A DNA stretch of 64,000 bases, taken from positions 1,550,001-1,614,000 of the forward strand of contig NZ_JRMH01000001.1 in the NCBI RefSeq assembly GCF_000803315.1, in the 5' to 3' direction. This document shows positions 1-9,791 of this stretch, piece by piece. The DNA is from Pectobacterium actinidiae. GTDB lineage: Bacteria > Pseudomonadota > Gammaproteobacteria > Enterobacterales > Enterobacteriaceae. The stretch's first letter is position 1; every line of letters starts with the position of its first letter. The notes beneath the pieces are model-generated. The model did no database searches, was not told the DNA's origin, and was given only the letters and a program-made list of their open reading frames with translations. Made by a program: the position numbers and the translations under genes.

Positions 1-1138
1 GCGGGAGCGCGGCGCTATCGGGCGCGACCACTTTAATGATGGCGACCACGGTGTTAGACCATTCAAGCGCGATAGGGCGGAGGGAAGGGCGAGAAATTGC
101 GGCGGTAAATAACTCGTACTCACGTGCCAGATCGTCAATATCTTCGATGCCACGCATGACAAAATCGGTCAGGACATCACGCGGGTCGTCGTGGCGGCGT
201 TCAAGAAACCAGCTAAACATGTCATCGCGAAACAGCGCAATAGCGCTACTCATGACGGCATTCAACATGTCGTCCAGACTCTTAAAATGGTAGGTGGTGG
301 ACCCCAGCGGCACGTGCGCCTCATTCGCGACAGCGCGGTGTGTCAGAGCACCAATGCCGTCACGTTTGATGATGTTCATCGCAGTTTCAACAATATGTGC
401 CGCACGCGAATGCGTGGCTTCCAAACCTGTACCACTTGGCGTAACGCCTTTTTCCGCCAGCCAGGCGTTCGCCCATTCTGACGTCGTTTCGCCAGCGGAA
501 ATGACGGACGTGTCTTGCTGCAAAACGGTGGCAGACGCTAGCGGCGCGGCGTGAGTTGTTGCACCGGTGTGTGCCGTCATCGTGTGTGCGGTGTCGTCCG
601 GCGAGAATAAGGATTTGGCATCATTAAGCATCGATTGCCGTTCCTCGCGATCGAGCGTCACGAAGCCTAACCCTTGTAGCAAAAAAACGCCTTCTGTGGC
701 GAGGAACGCCAGACGGATACGGCGCATTGTTGGCGTGGCATCGCGTAGCTGGTCCAGTCTGGTGCGATAGAATGCCCGCACCGGTTCCAGCATGGCAGGG
801 GAATGAACCAGTGCGGTAAGCAGGCCAACGGCACGGGAGGTGGTTTCGTCTTCTTCCTGAGCAATAGCCGTAATGTGGCCTAGCACATCGGCATGAGGCT
901 GAGCGTTATAGCGTGCGGTTTGCAGCAGTGCTTCCTGCTCAAAACGGCTGAGTTCGCGCGACAGCATGGTCATGATCAACAGGTCTTTGCTGGGAAAGCT
1001 GTAAACCAACCCGCCTTTGCTAATACCGGCTTCGGCGGCGACAGCATCTAGCGTGAAGCGATGCACGCCATCGCGCAGCAGCACCTTTTCTGCGGCATCC
1101 AGAATCAGATCGTTTTCAATGGTTTTTTTGCGCGCCAT
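1..1138 (-). CDS. TetR-family regulator with two tandem TetR DNA-binding domains (C-terminus off the left edge)
   Basis: Reading the minus strand gives an open frame of 379 codons that runs off the window without a stop. Residues about 10-56 form a TetR N-terminal helix-turn-helix (key segment FTLDAVAAEAGISKGGLVYSF). A second, independent TetR helix-turn-helix sits at about 244-290 (GALTHRAVANEAHVPLGSTTYHF). The protein is therefore a fusion of two TetR units rather than the usual single unit of about 200 aa. It is divergent from the Bcr/CflA exporter at 1264 and probably represses it; that is inferred from position. The start is put at 1138 (MARKKTIEND) because AAGG lies 7 nt upstream. An in-frame ATG at 1171 would add 11 residues, but those codons cover a 12-bp palindrome that looks like the operator. 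Family assignment is firm; target and ligand are unknown. Confidence 0.88.
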   Translation of the reverse strand, partial: MARKKTIENDLILDAAEKVLLRDGVHRFTLDAVAAEAGISKGGLVYSFPSKDLLIMTMLSRELSRFEQEALLQTARYNAQPHADVLGHITAIAQEEDETTSRAVGLLTALVHSPAMLEPVRAFYRTRLDQLRDATPTMRRIRLAFLATEGVFLLQGLGFVTLDREERQSMLNDAKSLFSPDDTAHTMTAHTGATTHAAPLASATVLQQDTSVISAGETTSEWANAWLAEKGVTPSGTGLEATHSRAAHIVETAMNIIKRDGIGALTHRAVANEAHVPLGSTTYHFKSLDDMLNAVMSSAIALFRDDMFSWFLERRHDDPRDVLTDFVMRGIEDIDDLAREYELFTAAISRPSLRPIALEWSNTVVAIIKVVAPDSAALP

Positions 1139-1157
1139 CACATTGCCTTGTATTTTC

Positions 1158-1169
1158 GACTGGTCAGTC
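1158..1169. promoter_or_regulatory. Palindrome, candidate TetR operator
   Basis: GACTG-GT-CAGTC is a perfect 5+5 inverted repeat in the divergent region between the double TetR gene and the exporter. Palindromes containing GACTG/CAGTC are common targets of TetR-type efflux repressors (family knowledge). Its place just upstream of the preferred ATG (1138) would allow autorepression, and it lies about 95 bp from the exporter start. No footprint data; assignment is by pattern and position. Confidence 0.45.
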
Positions 1170-1263
1170 ATATATTGCGCTCAGCAACACGCATCTTATC
1201 CGATTCGCAGTCCCTTTGCTGTCGGTTCTTCATGATTAAGTCGTCTATTTTGAGGTGTTATCG

Positions 1264-2520
1264 ATGTCTGATTCGTCTTTACTGGCGTCGCGCAGTTTTG
1301 TTCTCATCGGCATTTTAGGCATTCTGTGTGCCTTTGATGCCATGTCGATTGATATGTATCTCCCTGCTTTTCCTGCGATCCAGCAGGATATTGGGGCCGA
1401 TGCGGCAGGAATGCAGACCTCGCTGTCTGTCTTTCTGATTGGGCTGGCGCTTGGGCAACTGGTTTATGGGCCGCTGACCGATCGCTATGGCCGCAAAGGT
1501 CCGCTGTTGCTCGGTATCGTGCTGTTTGCCGTGTCTTCTTTGCTTATCGCCCATGCCTCCACGCTATCGTGGTTTGTCTTCTTCCGCCTGATGCAAGGCC
1601 TCGGCGGTGCAGCGGGATTGGTGATCCCGCGAGCCATCGTGGCGGATTTGTACTCGGAACGTGATGCGGCAAAGGTATTTTCTCTGCTCATGCAGGTGAT
1701 GGCGATAGCGCCGATTATCGCGCCGCCGCTGGGCGGTGTTCTGCTCGGTTCGCTGGGGTGGTCGGCTATTTTCTGGGTGCTGACCGTCGTGGGTATGCTG
1801 ATGCTGTTTGCCACCTGGCGCTGGGTGCCGGAAAGCCTGCCACGGCGTGAGCGCGTCGGTGGCGGTATGTTGTCGGCCTTAACGGGCTATGCGGCGTTAC
1901 TGCGACAGAAAAAATTCATGGGCTATACGCTTTCAGGCTCTTTTGTCATGGGCGGTCTGTTTACCTACATTGGTGCGTCTGCCTTTATTTTTATTGAATA
2001 TTTCCACCTGTCGCCCACCACCTACAGCTATATTTTTGCATCGAATGCGCTTGGCATGGTGGCGCTGGGGCAAATTAATATCTTTCTGCTGAATCGCTGG
2101 CGCGAATACCAAATCTTGCCCATCGGGATTGCTCTGCATGTTGTGGGCGGGCTGGTATTATCCGGTGTTCTGCTGGCTGGCATGACGTCGCTGTGGGTTG
2201 TGACGGCATTGCTGTTCCTGACCATGAGCTTCCTGAGTCTGGTGTTCGGCAATGTGGTGGCGGTGGCGATGAATGCGGCACCGGGACAGACCGGTTCGGC
2301 GTCTTCGCTGCTCGGCGTATTGCAGTATGTTTTCGGCGGGGTTGCGGGTGTCATCATGGGGATGGTGCATGACGGCACGCTGCTTCCGCCAGTGATGTTA
2401 TTGACGGCCTGTGCGATAGGGGCACTGCTGAGTTGGTGGTATGCCTCGCGGCAAGTGGATATCGATACGGCGAAAGCGGCGTTGGCAGATAACGGTACGC
2501 CGCAAAGGGAAGGGAACTAA
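1264..2520 (+). CDS. Bcr/CflA-type MFS drug exporter
   Basis: A 418-aa integral inner-membrane protein with about 12 hydrophobic segments, of the Bcr/CflA branch of DHA1 proton antiporters, which export drugs such as bicyclomycin and chloramphenicol. Family marks are the first-helix signature AMSIDMYLPAFPAI near residue 25 and motif A, GPLTDRYGRKGPLL, between helices 2 and 3. The start is ATG 1264, with TGAGG 8 nt upstream; a GTG at 1255 overlaps that ribosome-binding site and is unlikely. It is divergent from the double TetR regulator and is the obvious regulatory target. It ends 45 bp before the convergent yghU, with a strong hairpin between. The substrate cannot be deduced from sequence. 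Confidence 0.9.
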   Translation: MSDSSLLASRSFVLIGILGILCAFDAMSIDMYLPAFPAIQQDIGADAAGMQTSLSVFLIGLALGQLVYGPLTDRYGRKGPLLLGIVLFAVSSLLIAHASTLSWFVFFRLMQGLGGAAGLVIPRAIVADLYSERDAAKVFSLLMQVMAIAPIIAPPLGGVLLGSLGWSAIFWVLTVVGMLMLFATWRWVPESLPRRERVGGGMLSALTGYAALLRQKKFMGYTLSGSFVMGGLFTYIGASAFIFIEYFHLSPTTYSYIFASNALGMVALGQINIFLLNRWREYQILPIGIALHVVGGLVLSGVLLAGMTSLWVVTALLFLTMSFLSLVFGNVVAVAMNAAPGQTGSASSLLGVLQYVFGGVAGVIMGMVHDGTLLPPVMLLTACAIGALLSWWYASRQVDIDTAKAALADNGTPQREGN

Positions 2521-2533
2521 GGCGAATCGGGAT

Positions 2534-2559
2534 GCCGCCTGCGGTGATTAGCAGGCGGC
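2534..2559. terminator. Hairpin between convergent genes
   Basis: GCCGCCTGC/GCAGGCGGC forms a perfect 9-bp stem with an 8-nt loop between the exporter stop (2520) and the yghU stop (2566). It can fold from either strand. Neither side has a good U tract, so it may work as a weak bidirectional terminator or as a 3'-end barrier. Confidence 0.55.
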
Positions 2560-2565
2560 AGAAAA

Positions 2566-3405
2566 TTAATCCAGATCGGATGCCTGATGGCGCTCGGCGA
2601 CCTGCTCAGATTCTTCGCCCCAGGTCCGGTTGACCTTGCGACCACGAATGACTGCCGGACGGGCGGCAATCTCGTCAGCCCAACGAATCACATGCGTATA
2701 TTCGTGCACGGACAGGAACTCTCCGGCGGAGTAAAGCGCGTTTTGTACCAGCCCGCCGTACCACGGCCAGACGGCGATATCGGCAATCGTGTAGCTGTCA
2801 CCCGCCAGATAACGACTCTCTGCCAGTCGACGGTTGAGCACATCCAACTGGCGCTTGGTTTCCATCGTGAAGCGGTTGATAGGATATTCAAATTTTTCCG
2901 GCGCGTAGGCGTAGAAGTGCCCGAATCCACCACCAACGTAAGGGGCGGAACCCATCTGCCAGAAGAGCCAGTTCAGGGTTTCGGTGCGCGTGGCCAGATC
3001 GTTCGGCAGCAGCGCGCCAAATTTCTCGGCCAGATACACCAGAATGGAGCCGGATTCAAACACGCGAACCGGTTTTTCGCCGCTTTGGTCAAGCAAGGCG
3101 GGGATCTTGGAGTTCGGGTTGACGTCGACAAATCCGCTGGAGAACTGATCTCCATCACCTATCTTAATCAGCCAGGCATCGTACTCTGCACCCGAATGGC
3201 CCAGCGCCAGTAGCTCTTCCAGCATGATTGTCACTTTCACGCCATTTGGCGTTGCCAGCGAGTAAAGCTGAAGCGGATGCTTGCCGACGGGCAGCGCTTT
3301 TTCGTGCGTCGGGCCAGCGATTGGGCGGTTAATATTGGCGAAGGCACCGCCGGAAGAGGCGGGCTGCCAGACCTTTGGCGGCACATAAGTTGGGGACGTA
3401 GCCAT
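2566..3405 (-). CDS. yghU: YghU-type glutathione S-transferase / disulfide-bond oxidoreductase
   Basis: A 279-aa cytosolic protein closely resembling E. coli YghU from end to end (shared segments GGAFANINRP, VGKHPLQLYSL, GDGDQFSSGFV, NPNSKIPAL). It has an N-terminal thioredoxin-like GST domain (about 45-135) and a C-terminal helical domain (about 145-265). The TPNGVKVTI segment near residue 53 carries the Thr-Pro-Asn used by this Nu-class group, which binds glutathione and reduces disulfides rather than acting as a classical transferase. AAGGAG precedes the ATG. It is monocistronic, with convergent and divergent spacing on either side. Annotation is secure; physiological substrate is not known. 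Confidence 0.95.
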   Translation of the reverse strand: MATSPTYVPPKVWQPASSGGAFANINRPIAGPTHEKALPVGKHPLQLYSLATPNGVKVTIMLEELLALGHSGAEYDAWLIKIGDGDQFSSGFVDVNPNSKIPALLDQSGEKPVRVFESGSILVYLAEKFGALLPNDLATRTETLNWLFWQMGSAPYVGGGFGHFYAYAPEKFEYPINRFTMETKRQLDVLNRRLAESRYLAGDSYTIADIAVWPWYGGLVQNALYSAGEFLSVHEYTHVIRWADEIAARPAVIRGRKVNRTWGEESEQVAERHQASDLD

Positions 3406-3518
3406 TCAAAATCTCCTTATGCATGAAAAGAGAGCGAGTTAAGTCAACACCATAACAAACTCACGCGGCTCGCTGATACCGTTCTGTTCTATCTCTACTT
3501 ATTTAGGATATAACGCGA

Positions 3519-3550
3519 GATCCGCACCTTGTTGAAGGAACGTGCGGATC
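3519..3550 (-). terminator. Hairpin downstream of the oxidoreductase gene
   Basis: GATCCGCAC/GTGCGGATC is a perfect 9-bp stem with a 14-nt loop, starting 12 bp after the stop of the NAD(P)-binding gene on the minus strand. There is no clear U tract, so it is a probable 3'-end hairpin rather than a textbook terminator. Confidence 0.45.
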
Positions 3551-3561
3551 GTCGTCAGGGC

Positions 3562-4173
3562 TTAATAGCCGACGGTAAAGCGCTGGCGAGAGTGTGCCGG
3601 GTTTTCAATTTCATCAACTAGTGCAACGGCATAATCTTCGAAGGAGATACTGCTACCTTTATCGTTACTCAGCAGCGTGTCTTTGCCGAGGCGGAAAGTG
3701 CCTGTGCGTTGACCCGGAACAAATTCGGCGGACGGAGAGAGGAAAGACCAATCAAGATCTTTCTCCTGTTTTAACAAGTCGAGGAAGGCTGCGCCGCGAG
3801 AGGCTTCAGGACGATAAGCATCAGGGAAGTTTGGCTGATCGATCAGGCGCTGACCGGGCGCAATTTCAAGGCTCCCCGCACCGCCGACGACCAGATAGCG
3901 TTTCACGCCTGCGGCTTTAACGGCGGCAATCAGGATAGCCGGATCGGACGAACCAAATTTAACGGCGCTGACTACGGCGTCATGCCCTTTGAATAACGCG
4001 ACCAGCGCCTCTTTGTCCAGAGCGTCACCCTGCTGAGCCGTAACGTTCGGCAGTGAAGCAATTTTTTCTGGCGAGCGGGCGATAGCGGTGACCGTATGCC
4101 CACGGTCAGATAATTCTTTAAGAATGCGTGAACCGGCGTCGCCTGAGGCGCCAATGAGTGCGATATGTGACAT
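3562..4173 (-). CDS. NAD(P)H-binding oxidoreductase, atypical short-chain/NmrA-like
   Basis: A 203-aa single Rossmann-fold protein. The N-terminal GASGDAGSRI (residues 8-17) is the GxxGxxG dinucleotide-binding loop, followed by an Arg (IARSPEK) expected to favour NADPH. The family includes YwnB/YhfK-type putative reductases and NmrA-like sensors, and the precise reaction is unknown. AAGGAG lies 7 nt before the ATG. It is divergent from an HxlR regulator with about 100 bp between, an arrangement often seen for redox- or electrophile-responsive reductases, so control by that regulator is likely (inference). Confidence 0.85.
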   Translation of the reverse strand: MSHIALIGASGDAGSRILKELSDRGHTVTAIARSPEKIASLPNVTAQQGDALDKEALVALFKGHDAVVSAVKFGSSDPAILIAAVKAAGVKRYLVVGGAGSLEIAPGQRLIDQPNFPDAYRPEASRGAAFLDLLKQEKDLDWSFLSPSAEFVPGQRTGTFRLGKDTLLSNDKGSSISFEDYAVALVDEIENPAHSRQRFTVGY

Positions 4174-4275
4174 GTAGACTCCTTATTTTCTTTTTTGTGG
4201 ACTAAGTAACAAAAATAGACCGTAGAGAGTCTGGATGGTACATTGCCGACTTTCTCCCTACAAGAAGTCACCCGT

Positions 4276-4716
4276 ATGCAACCAGGTCACACAACAATGA
4301 CTAATGACGCCTTCACCGATGACACGGTTAGCCAAAAAGCATCGCCAGCGGAAAACCCTGACGATGCCGCATTTGACCATCCATGCCCGATCCGTGATGT
4401 GTTGGATCGTATTGGCGATCGGTGGAGTTTGCTAATACTGGAAGCGCTGGCGCAAAAGACGCTGCGTTTTAACGAATTACATCGCCATATTGACGATATT
4501 TCGCGCCAGATGCTGTCACGCACGCTAAAACGACTCGACGCTGATGGATTTATACATCGGACACTCTATGCGGAAGTTCCCCCGCGCGTGGAATACACGC
4601 TGACGCCATTAGGGCACTCCTTTTTACAACCGATGCAGTTGTTGATTCAGTGGGCGGATCAGAACCATGCCGAAATTTGCCGTTCTCGCCGTCAGGCCAG
4701 ACAAAGCAAGGACTGA
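4276..4716 (+). CDS. HxlR-family winged-helix regulator
   Basis: A 146-aa protein with an HxlR (MarR-like) winged helix at about residues 36-125. The family hallmark CPIRDVLDRIGDRWSLLIL is present, including Cys37, the position that senses oxidants or electrophiles in several HxlR members. The recognition-helix region is DISRQMLSRTLKRLDADG. ATG 4276 is used; ATG 4297 (MTNDAF) is an equally possible start because neither has a strong ribosome-binding site, and the first 30 residues are poorly ordered in either case. It is divergent from the NAD(P)-binding oxidoreductase, the likely target. Confidence 0.88.
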   Translation: MQPGHTTMTNDAFTDDTVSQKASPAENPDDAAFDHPCPIRDVLDRIGDRWSLLILEALAQKTLRFNELHRHIDDISRQMLSRTLKRLDADGFIHRTLYAEVPPRVEYTLTPLGHSFLQPMQLLIQWADQNHAEICRSRRQARQSKD

Positions 4717-4762
4717 ACGGTTATTTGACGCTTAATCCATTGGTCTCTCCACGCTAAAGAGG

Positions 4763-4948
4763 GTGCAAAAAACGCAAGTAGAAATGGCACAGGTGCTTGG
4801 GTTAAAACAGCCGACCGTGGCGGTCATGGAAAAACCCGGTCGCGATCTGAAACTTTCCACGCTTAAACGCTATGTCGAAGCGACCGGCAGTAAGCTACGT
4901 CTTGATGTTGAACTACCGGACGGCTCGCATTACGAATTTATGCTGTAA
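4763..4948 (+). CDS. Truncated XRE/HigA-like antitoxin remnant, no toxin partner
   Basis: Sixty-one codons starting with GTG encode the back half of a helix-turn-helix typical of HigA-type antitoxins (QVEMAQVLGLKQPTVAVMEK), followed by the usual LSTLKRYVEATGSKLRLDVELPDG tail that family members carry. Intact relatives are about 95-105 aa and have another helix plus residues before this point. Here the frame closes upstream with a stop at 4733, so the N-terminus is missing. No HigB/RelE-like toxin lies on either side. Its 3' end overlaps the end of the convergent Bcr/CflA gene by 11 bp. Probably a relic of a toxin-antitoxin module; a short functional DNA-binding protein cannot be excluded. Confidence 0.6.
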   Translation: MQKTQVEMAQVLGLKQPTVAVMEKPGRDLKLSTLKRYVEATGSKLRLDVELPDGSHYEFML

Positions 4949-6137
4949 CGCCTGGTTCCCGCGCGGTCAGCGCGATGAGTGCACTGGCTGCGGTAAACAA
5001 GGCGATGATCCACGCCATGGTCCACGGTGTCCCATCGCGCAGTAGCGCAAGCAGCAAAGAGGAGATAATGCCGCTGCCGTACTGTAGCGACCCTATTAAT
5101 GCTGACGCTGAACCTGCCATGTTTGGCACCGCATCAAGGGCGGCGGCTGTTGACGTTGCAGCGATGATGCCGTTCATCGAAAAGAACACGAACACCGAGA
5201 CCACAATCAGAATTATTCCCCCGATATGCAGTTTCGTGCCGATAGCCAGAATGAACGATGCGGCGGCTGCGATCAGCACGGCAAATTTAAGCAGCTTCTC
5301 AAGCGGATAGCGCTGAACCAGACGGCGGTTTACCATGCTCATGCCCATCACGCCGACGATATTCAGCGCAAATAGCCAGCCGTAATGCTGTGGATCAATA
5401 CCGAAATAGGTGATGTAGACAAAGGCCGAGCCGGTAATAAAGGCGTAGGCGGCGACATAATAGAACGTCAGGCATAAGGTGAAACGCATGAAGTTCGCGT
5501 TCGTCAGCAGGGCATAATAATTGCGAAAGGCGTTAGGCAACGACGCTTTTACCCGCCTGTCTTCGGGTAACGTTTCTGGCAACCAGCGTAATGAAATCAG
5601 CATGACGACACCAATCACCGCCAGCAGCCAAAAAATGGCGTGCCATGAGGTTACTTTGATCAGCTGTCCGCCGAGTAGCGGCCCGGCAATGGGCGCAATC
5701 GCCATCACGATAATGAGCGTCGAGAGCATTTGCGCCGCACGGGTACGGCTAAAAAGGTCGCGAATCATCGCACGAGCCAGCATCGGGCCTGTACATGCCC
5801 CCAGCGCCTGGAAGACACGCCAAAAAACGATTTGCAGCATATCCGTAGACAGGGCACAGCCGACAGAGCCGATGATAAACAACACCATACCAATAAACAG
5901 CGGTATTCGGCGGCCCAGGTGATCGCTTAACGGCCCCCAAATCAGCTGCGCGATGCAAAAGCCGATTAAAAAGCCGGTGATGGTCAGCTCCACATCACCC
6001 TGTAACTCTTTTGCCATGATGGGCATAGCCGGTAAATAAATGTCTGTCGATAAAGAGGTAAACGCCATCAGTGCACTGAGAATGGCAATAAAAAATACCC
6101 CTGACGTTTTTTCTAAGCGCGTCTGAATTTGAGTCAT
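4938..6137 (-). CDS. Second Bcr/CflA-type MFS drug exporter
   Basis: A 399-aa, 12-helix inner-membrane transporter of the Bcr/CflA group. It has the helix-1 signature SLSTDIYLPAMPIM and motif A GPLSDHLGRRIPLF, plus motif C-like residues APIAGPLLGGQL in helix 5. It is clearly paralogous to, but not a recent copy of, the exporter at 1264. It lies downstream of another MFS gene on the same strand (171 bp gap), with a hairpin in the gap, so co-transcription is uncertain. Its 3' end overlaps the antitoxin remnant. No dedicated regulator is adjacent. Substrate unknown. Confidence 0.9.
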   Translation of the reverse strand: MTQIQTRLEKTSGVFFIAILSALMAFTSLSTDIYLPAMPIMAKELQGDVELTITGFLIGFCIAQLIWGPLSDHLGRRIPLFIGMVLFIIGSVGCALSTDMLQIVFWRVFQALGACTGPMLARAMIRDLFSRTRAAQMLSTLIIVMAIAPIAGPLLGGQLIKVTSWHAIFWLLAVIGVVMLISLRWLPETLPEDRRVKASLPNAFRNYYALLTNANFMRFTLCLTFYYVAAYAFITGSAFVYITYFGIDPQHYGWLFALNIVGVMGMSMVNRRLVQRYPLEKLLKFAVLIAAAASFILAIGTKLHIGGIILIVVSVFVFFSMNGIIAATSTAAALDAVPNMAGSASALIGSLQYGSGIISSLLLALLRDGTPWTMAWIIALFTAASALIALTAREPGVTA

Positions 6138-6262
6138 ATCTGTCCGTCTGGTTTTACATTCTTTGGGATTATCTTACTGGGATTACGTCCTGTGATAATC
6201 GCGCAGGACAGGATAGAGGTTATGAATGACGCTCATAAATCAGTGGTGATTGGTGCGGGAAA

Positions 6263-6279
6263 GGGGCTGCCGTCGCCCC
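6263..6279 (-). terminator. GC-rich hairpin after the MFS gene
   Basis: On the minus strand GGGGC/GCCCC forms a 5-bp GC stem followed by TTTCCC, 30 bp after the stop of the MFS gene at 6309. It is short, with a weak U tract, so it is a plausible partial terminator before the next gene. Confidence 0.35.
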
Positions 6280-6308
6280 GTGAATGTGAACAGTGCATGT
6301 CTGGTTTA

Positions 6309-7544
6309 TTATTGGGCGAAACGCCTCCACCTTGGCAGGCGGGCGAATGCGATGGCGACAAGCACCATACCGCCAGCCAGAAAGAAGGTGAGTTGCATGC
6401 CATCCGCGAGGGCATCAGGAGCCGCATGGGTAAAATCTTCCGTGCCAACCCCCAAGGCGAAAATCTGCCCCATGATCGAGGCACCGGCGATCAACCCAAT
6501 ATTGCGCGACAGGTTAAGCAGGCCAGAGACGGTACCGCGCTGGTTCCCAGGAACCTCGGCAAGGGTGGCGGTGTTGTTTGCTGCCTGAAAGAGCTGGTAG
6601 CCCGGCGTCAGAACAATAATGGCAAGAATGTATCCCGTGACGCCGAGCAGATTGGGCAAGATCGCCAGCATAAAGGTGCCGGTAACCACGAGAGAGAGCC
6701 CGGCGGTGAGCGCTCGTCTACCCCCCCAGGTATCGACCAATCGCCCTGATGGGATCCCGCTAAAGGTCGCAACGGCAGGGCCTATGGCCATCACCAGTCC
6801 CACCAGCGTTTCCTTCAGTCCAAGACCCAGACCAAGGTAGTAAGGGCCGACGATTAACGTCGTCATAATAACGGTGGTGGTAGCCGCATTGATCGTGAGA
6901 TTTGGCAATAAAGCGGTGTTCCGTAACGGCGATTCCCCTGATAGCGCGGCCTTTTCCTTCACTGGCGTGGCTGGCAGTAGAGTAAAGGCCATGAACAGAA
7001 CGATCGTGACCAGCGGGATCTGTATCCAGAACAGGCTACGCCATCCTGCTAGCGCAAGCAGGAATCCCCCAACAGAAGGGCCAAGTGCGGTACCCAGTGC
7101 GGATACGGTTCCCACTATCCCCATTGCTCGCCCGACATGTTTCTCCCCAGCCGTCTGCCTCAGCAGCGCCATGCCAAGTGTCATCAGGAACGCCGCCCCA
7201 ATCCCCTGAAGTGCTCTTGCCCCGATAAGCGACCACAGTTGGGGGGCAATGGCGCACAGCAGCGAAGCGACGGCGAAGAGCCCAAGACCTGTAATGAAAA
7301 CGGGTTTCAGCCCATAGCGATCGCCAAGGCGGCCTGCGGGTACAACCGAGAGTGCCATCGCTGCAAGGTAGGCGATGACAACGGCCTGCACCTGTGCGAA
7401 GGGGGCTGAAAATACCGCAGTCAGCGTTGGAAGGGCAATATTGGCAATGCTTGTTCCCAGCGAGGCCGACAGTATCGCGAGTGCCAGTGTGAGGGTGACC
7501 CAAGGTGTGGCCTGCTCTGGTTGGCGCGGTTGGTTAATTGTCAT
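6309..7544 (-). CDS. MFS efflux transporter under MerR-type promoter
   Basis: A 411-aa, about 12-helix major facilitator. The N-terminal half has SIANIALPTL in helix 1 and motif A GRLGDRYGLKPVFI. The segment GTALGPSVGGFLL carries the GPxxGG of motif C, diagnostic of drug/proton antiporters. The layout resembles EmrB/QacA-type exporters but with 12 rather than 14 helices. AAGGAT precedes the ATG. It is divergent from a MerR regulator, and its promoter has the 19-bp spacer characteristic of MerR activation. It is therefore probably an inducible efflux pump for the ligand of that regulator; substrate unknown. Confidence 0.9.
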   Translation of the reverse strand: MTINQPRQPEQATPWVTLTLALAILSASLGTSIANIALPTLTAVFSAPFAQVQAVVIAYLAAMALSVVPAGRLGDRYGLKPVFITGLGLFAVASLLCAIAPQLWSLIGARALQGIGAAFLMTLGMALLRQTAGEKHVGRAMGIVGTVSALGTALGPSVGGFLLALAGWRSLFWIQIPLVTIVLFMAFTLLPATPVKEKAALSGESPLRNTALLPNLTINAATTTVIMTTLIVGPYYLGLGLGLKETLVGLVMAIGPAVATFSGIPSGRLVDTWGGRRALTAGLSLVVTGTFMLAILPNLLGVTGYILAIIVLTPGYQLFQAANNTATLAEVPGNQRGTVSGLLNLSRNIGLIAGASIMGQIFALGVGTEDFTHAAPDALADGMQLTFFLAGGMVLVAIAFARLPRWRRFAQ

Positions 7545-7577
7545 TTTTTATCCTTGTCAGAATGTGGGTTCCAGAGC

Positions 7578-7608
7578 ATGCTACGAATTAAAGTCGACTT
7601 GAGGTCAA
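7578..7608 (-). promoter_or_regulatory. MerR-type promoter/operator of the MFS gene
   Basis: On the minus strand TTGACC (-35, 7603-7608) and TAGCAT (-10, 7578-7583) are separated by exactly 19 bp. The spacer contains the palindrome AAGTCGACTT (7591-7600). MerR-family activators act on such over-long spacers by untwisting the DNA (established for MerR, SoxR and CueR). The regulator gene begins 3 bp beyond, so one site can serve both autoregulation and activation of the exporter. Confidence 0.7.
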
Positions 7609-7610
7609 GC

Positions 7611-8066
7611 ATGAAATTTTTGGATATAGGTGAAATCGCGGAGAAGAGTGGGCTCAAGCCTTCCGCGCTGCGTTATTACGAGGAGATCGGGCTGATTGCT
7701 TCGGTGTCCCGACATGGGCTTCGGCGGCAATTTCCTGCCGATGTGCTGCTGCAACTCAGGCTGATTACGATGGGGAAATCGGCGGGATTCTCACTGCAAG
7801 AAATTGCTGGCATGTTTAATCAGGATGGGATGCCGGATTTGCCGCGCACCGCGCTACATAAGAAGGCCGACGACATCGATCGGCAAATCCATGAGTTGAC
7901 GATATTGCGCGACACGCTGCGGCATGTCGCCGATTGTTCTGCGCCATCGCATATGGAGTGTCCGACGTTCAGGAAACTCGTTGAGACGACACACCGAAGA
8001 GGACAGATGCGGGATAACACGAGCCATTTATCCACGCGAAAGGCACCCCAGAAGACGAAAAAATAA
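7611..8066 (+). CDS. MerR-family transcriptional activator of the adjacent exporter
   Basis: A 151-aa protein with a MerR winged helix at residues 1-70 (DIGEIAEKSGLKPSALRYYEEIGL, then RQFPADVLLQLRLITMGKSAGFSLQEI). A helical dimerisation segment follows (about 85-120, DDIDRQIHELTILRDTLRHV), then a short tail. The tail contains two cysteines (CSAPSHMEC), which might form a redox or metal site; this is speculation, since the spacing differs from SoxR. The start is ATG 7611 with GAGG 6 nt upstream; in-frame codons further upstream lie in the operator. It is divergent from the MFS exporter and the natural candidate for the 19-bp-spacer promoter. Confidence 0.88.
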   Translation: MKFLDIGEIAEKSGLKPSALRYYEEIGLIASVSRHGLRRQFPADVLLQLRLITMGKSAGFSLQEIAGMFNQDGMPDLPRTALHKKADDIDRQIHELTILRDTLRHVADCSAPSHMECPTFRKLVETTHRRGQMRDNTSHLSTRKAPQKTKK

Positions 8067-8250
8067 AGCGTCATTCGCTGCCCGTGGCGAATGTCCCTAT
8101 GCTGACGAACCTACATACACCGGATATGCAACCGGTTTCTTATTTCTGTTCATGCCCTCTTTTTTCCTCTAGAATTTCCGCCGTTCGGCGTGCGCTGAAT
8201 CCAATCAATATCAGGCGGGCGCGCGATTATCGATAACGAATCAGCATTGA

Positions 8251-9702
<1,452 letters not shown>

Positions 9703-9710
9703 ATGAATAT

Positions 9711-9748
9711 TTCCCGGTGCTGAGGGAGTCGGCATCGGGAATGTTTTT
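9711..9748 (+). terminator. Rho-independent terminator of the GH1 gene
   Basis: CCCGGTGC pairs with GCATCGGG (8 bp, one G-U) across an 11-nt loop and is followed by AATGTTTTT. It begins 11 bp after the stop codon. Confidence 0.7.
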
Positions 9749-9791
9749 ATGTGGACTGAATGAATAAGAATGGCCTGATGTGGTCAATAGC

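Noticed and set aside
36..864. Several plus-strand and one minus-strand short frame in the first kilobase
   Set aside because: The region is fully occupied by the minus-strand double TetR frame, which runs off the window edge.
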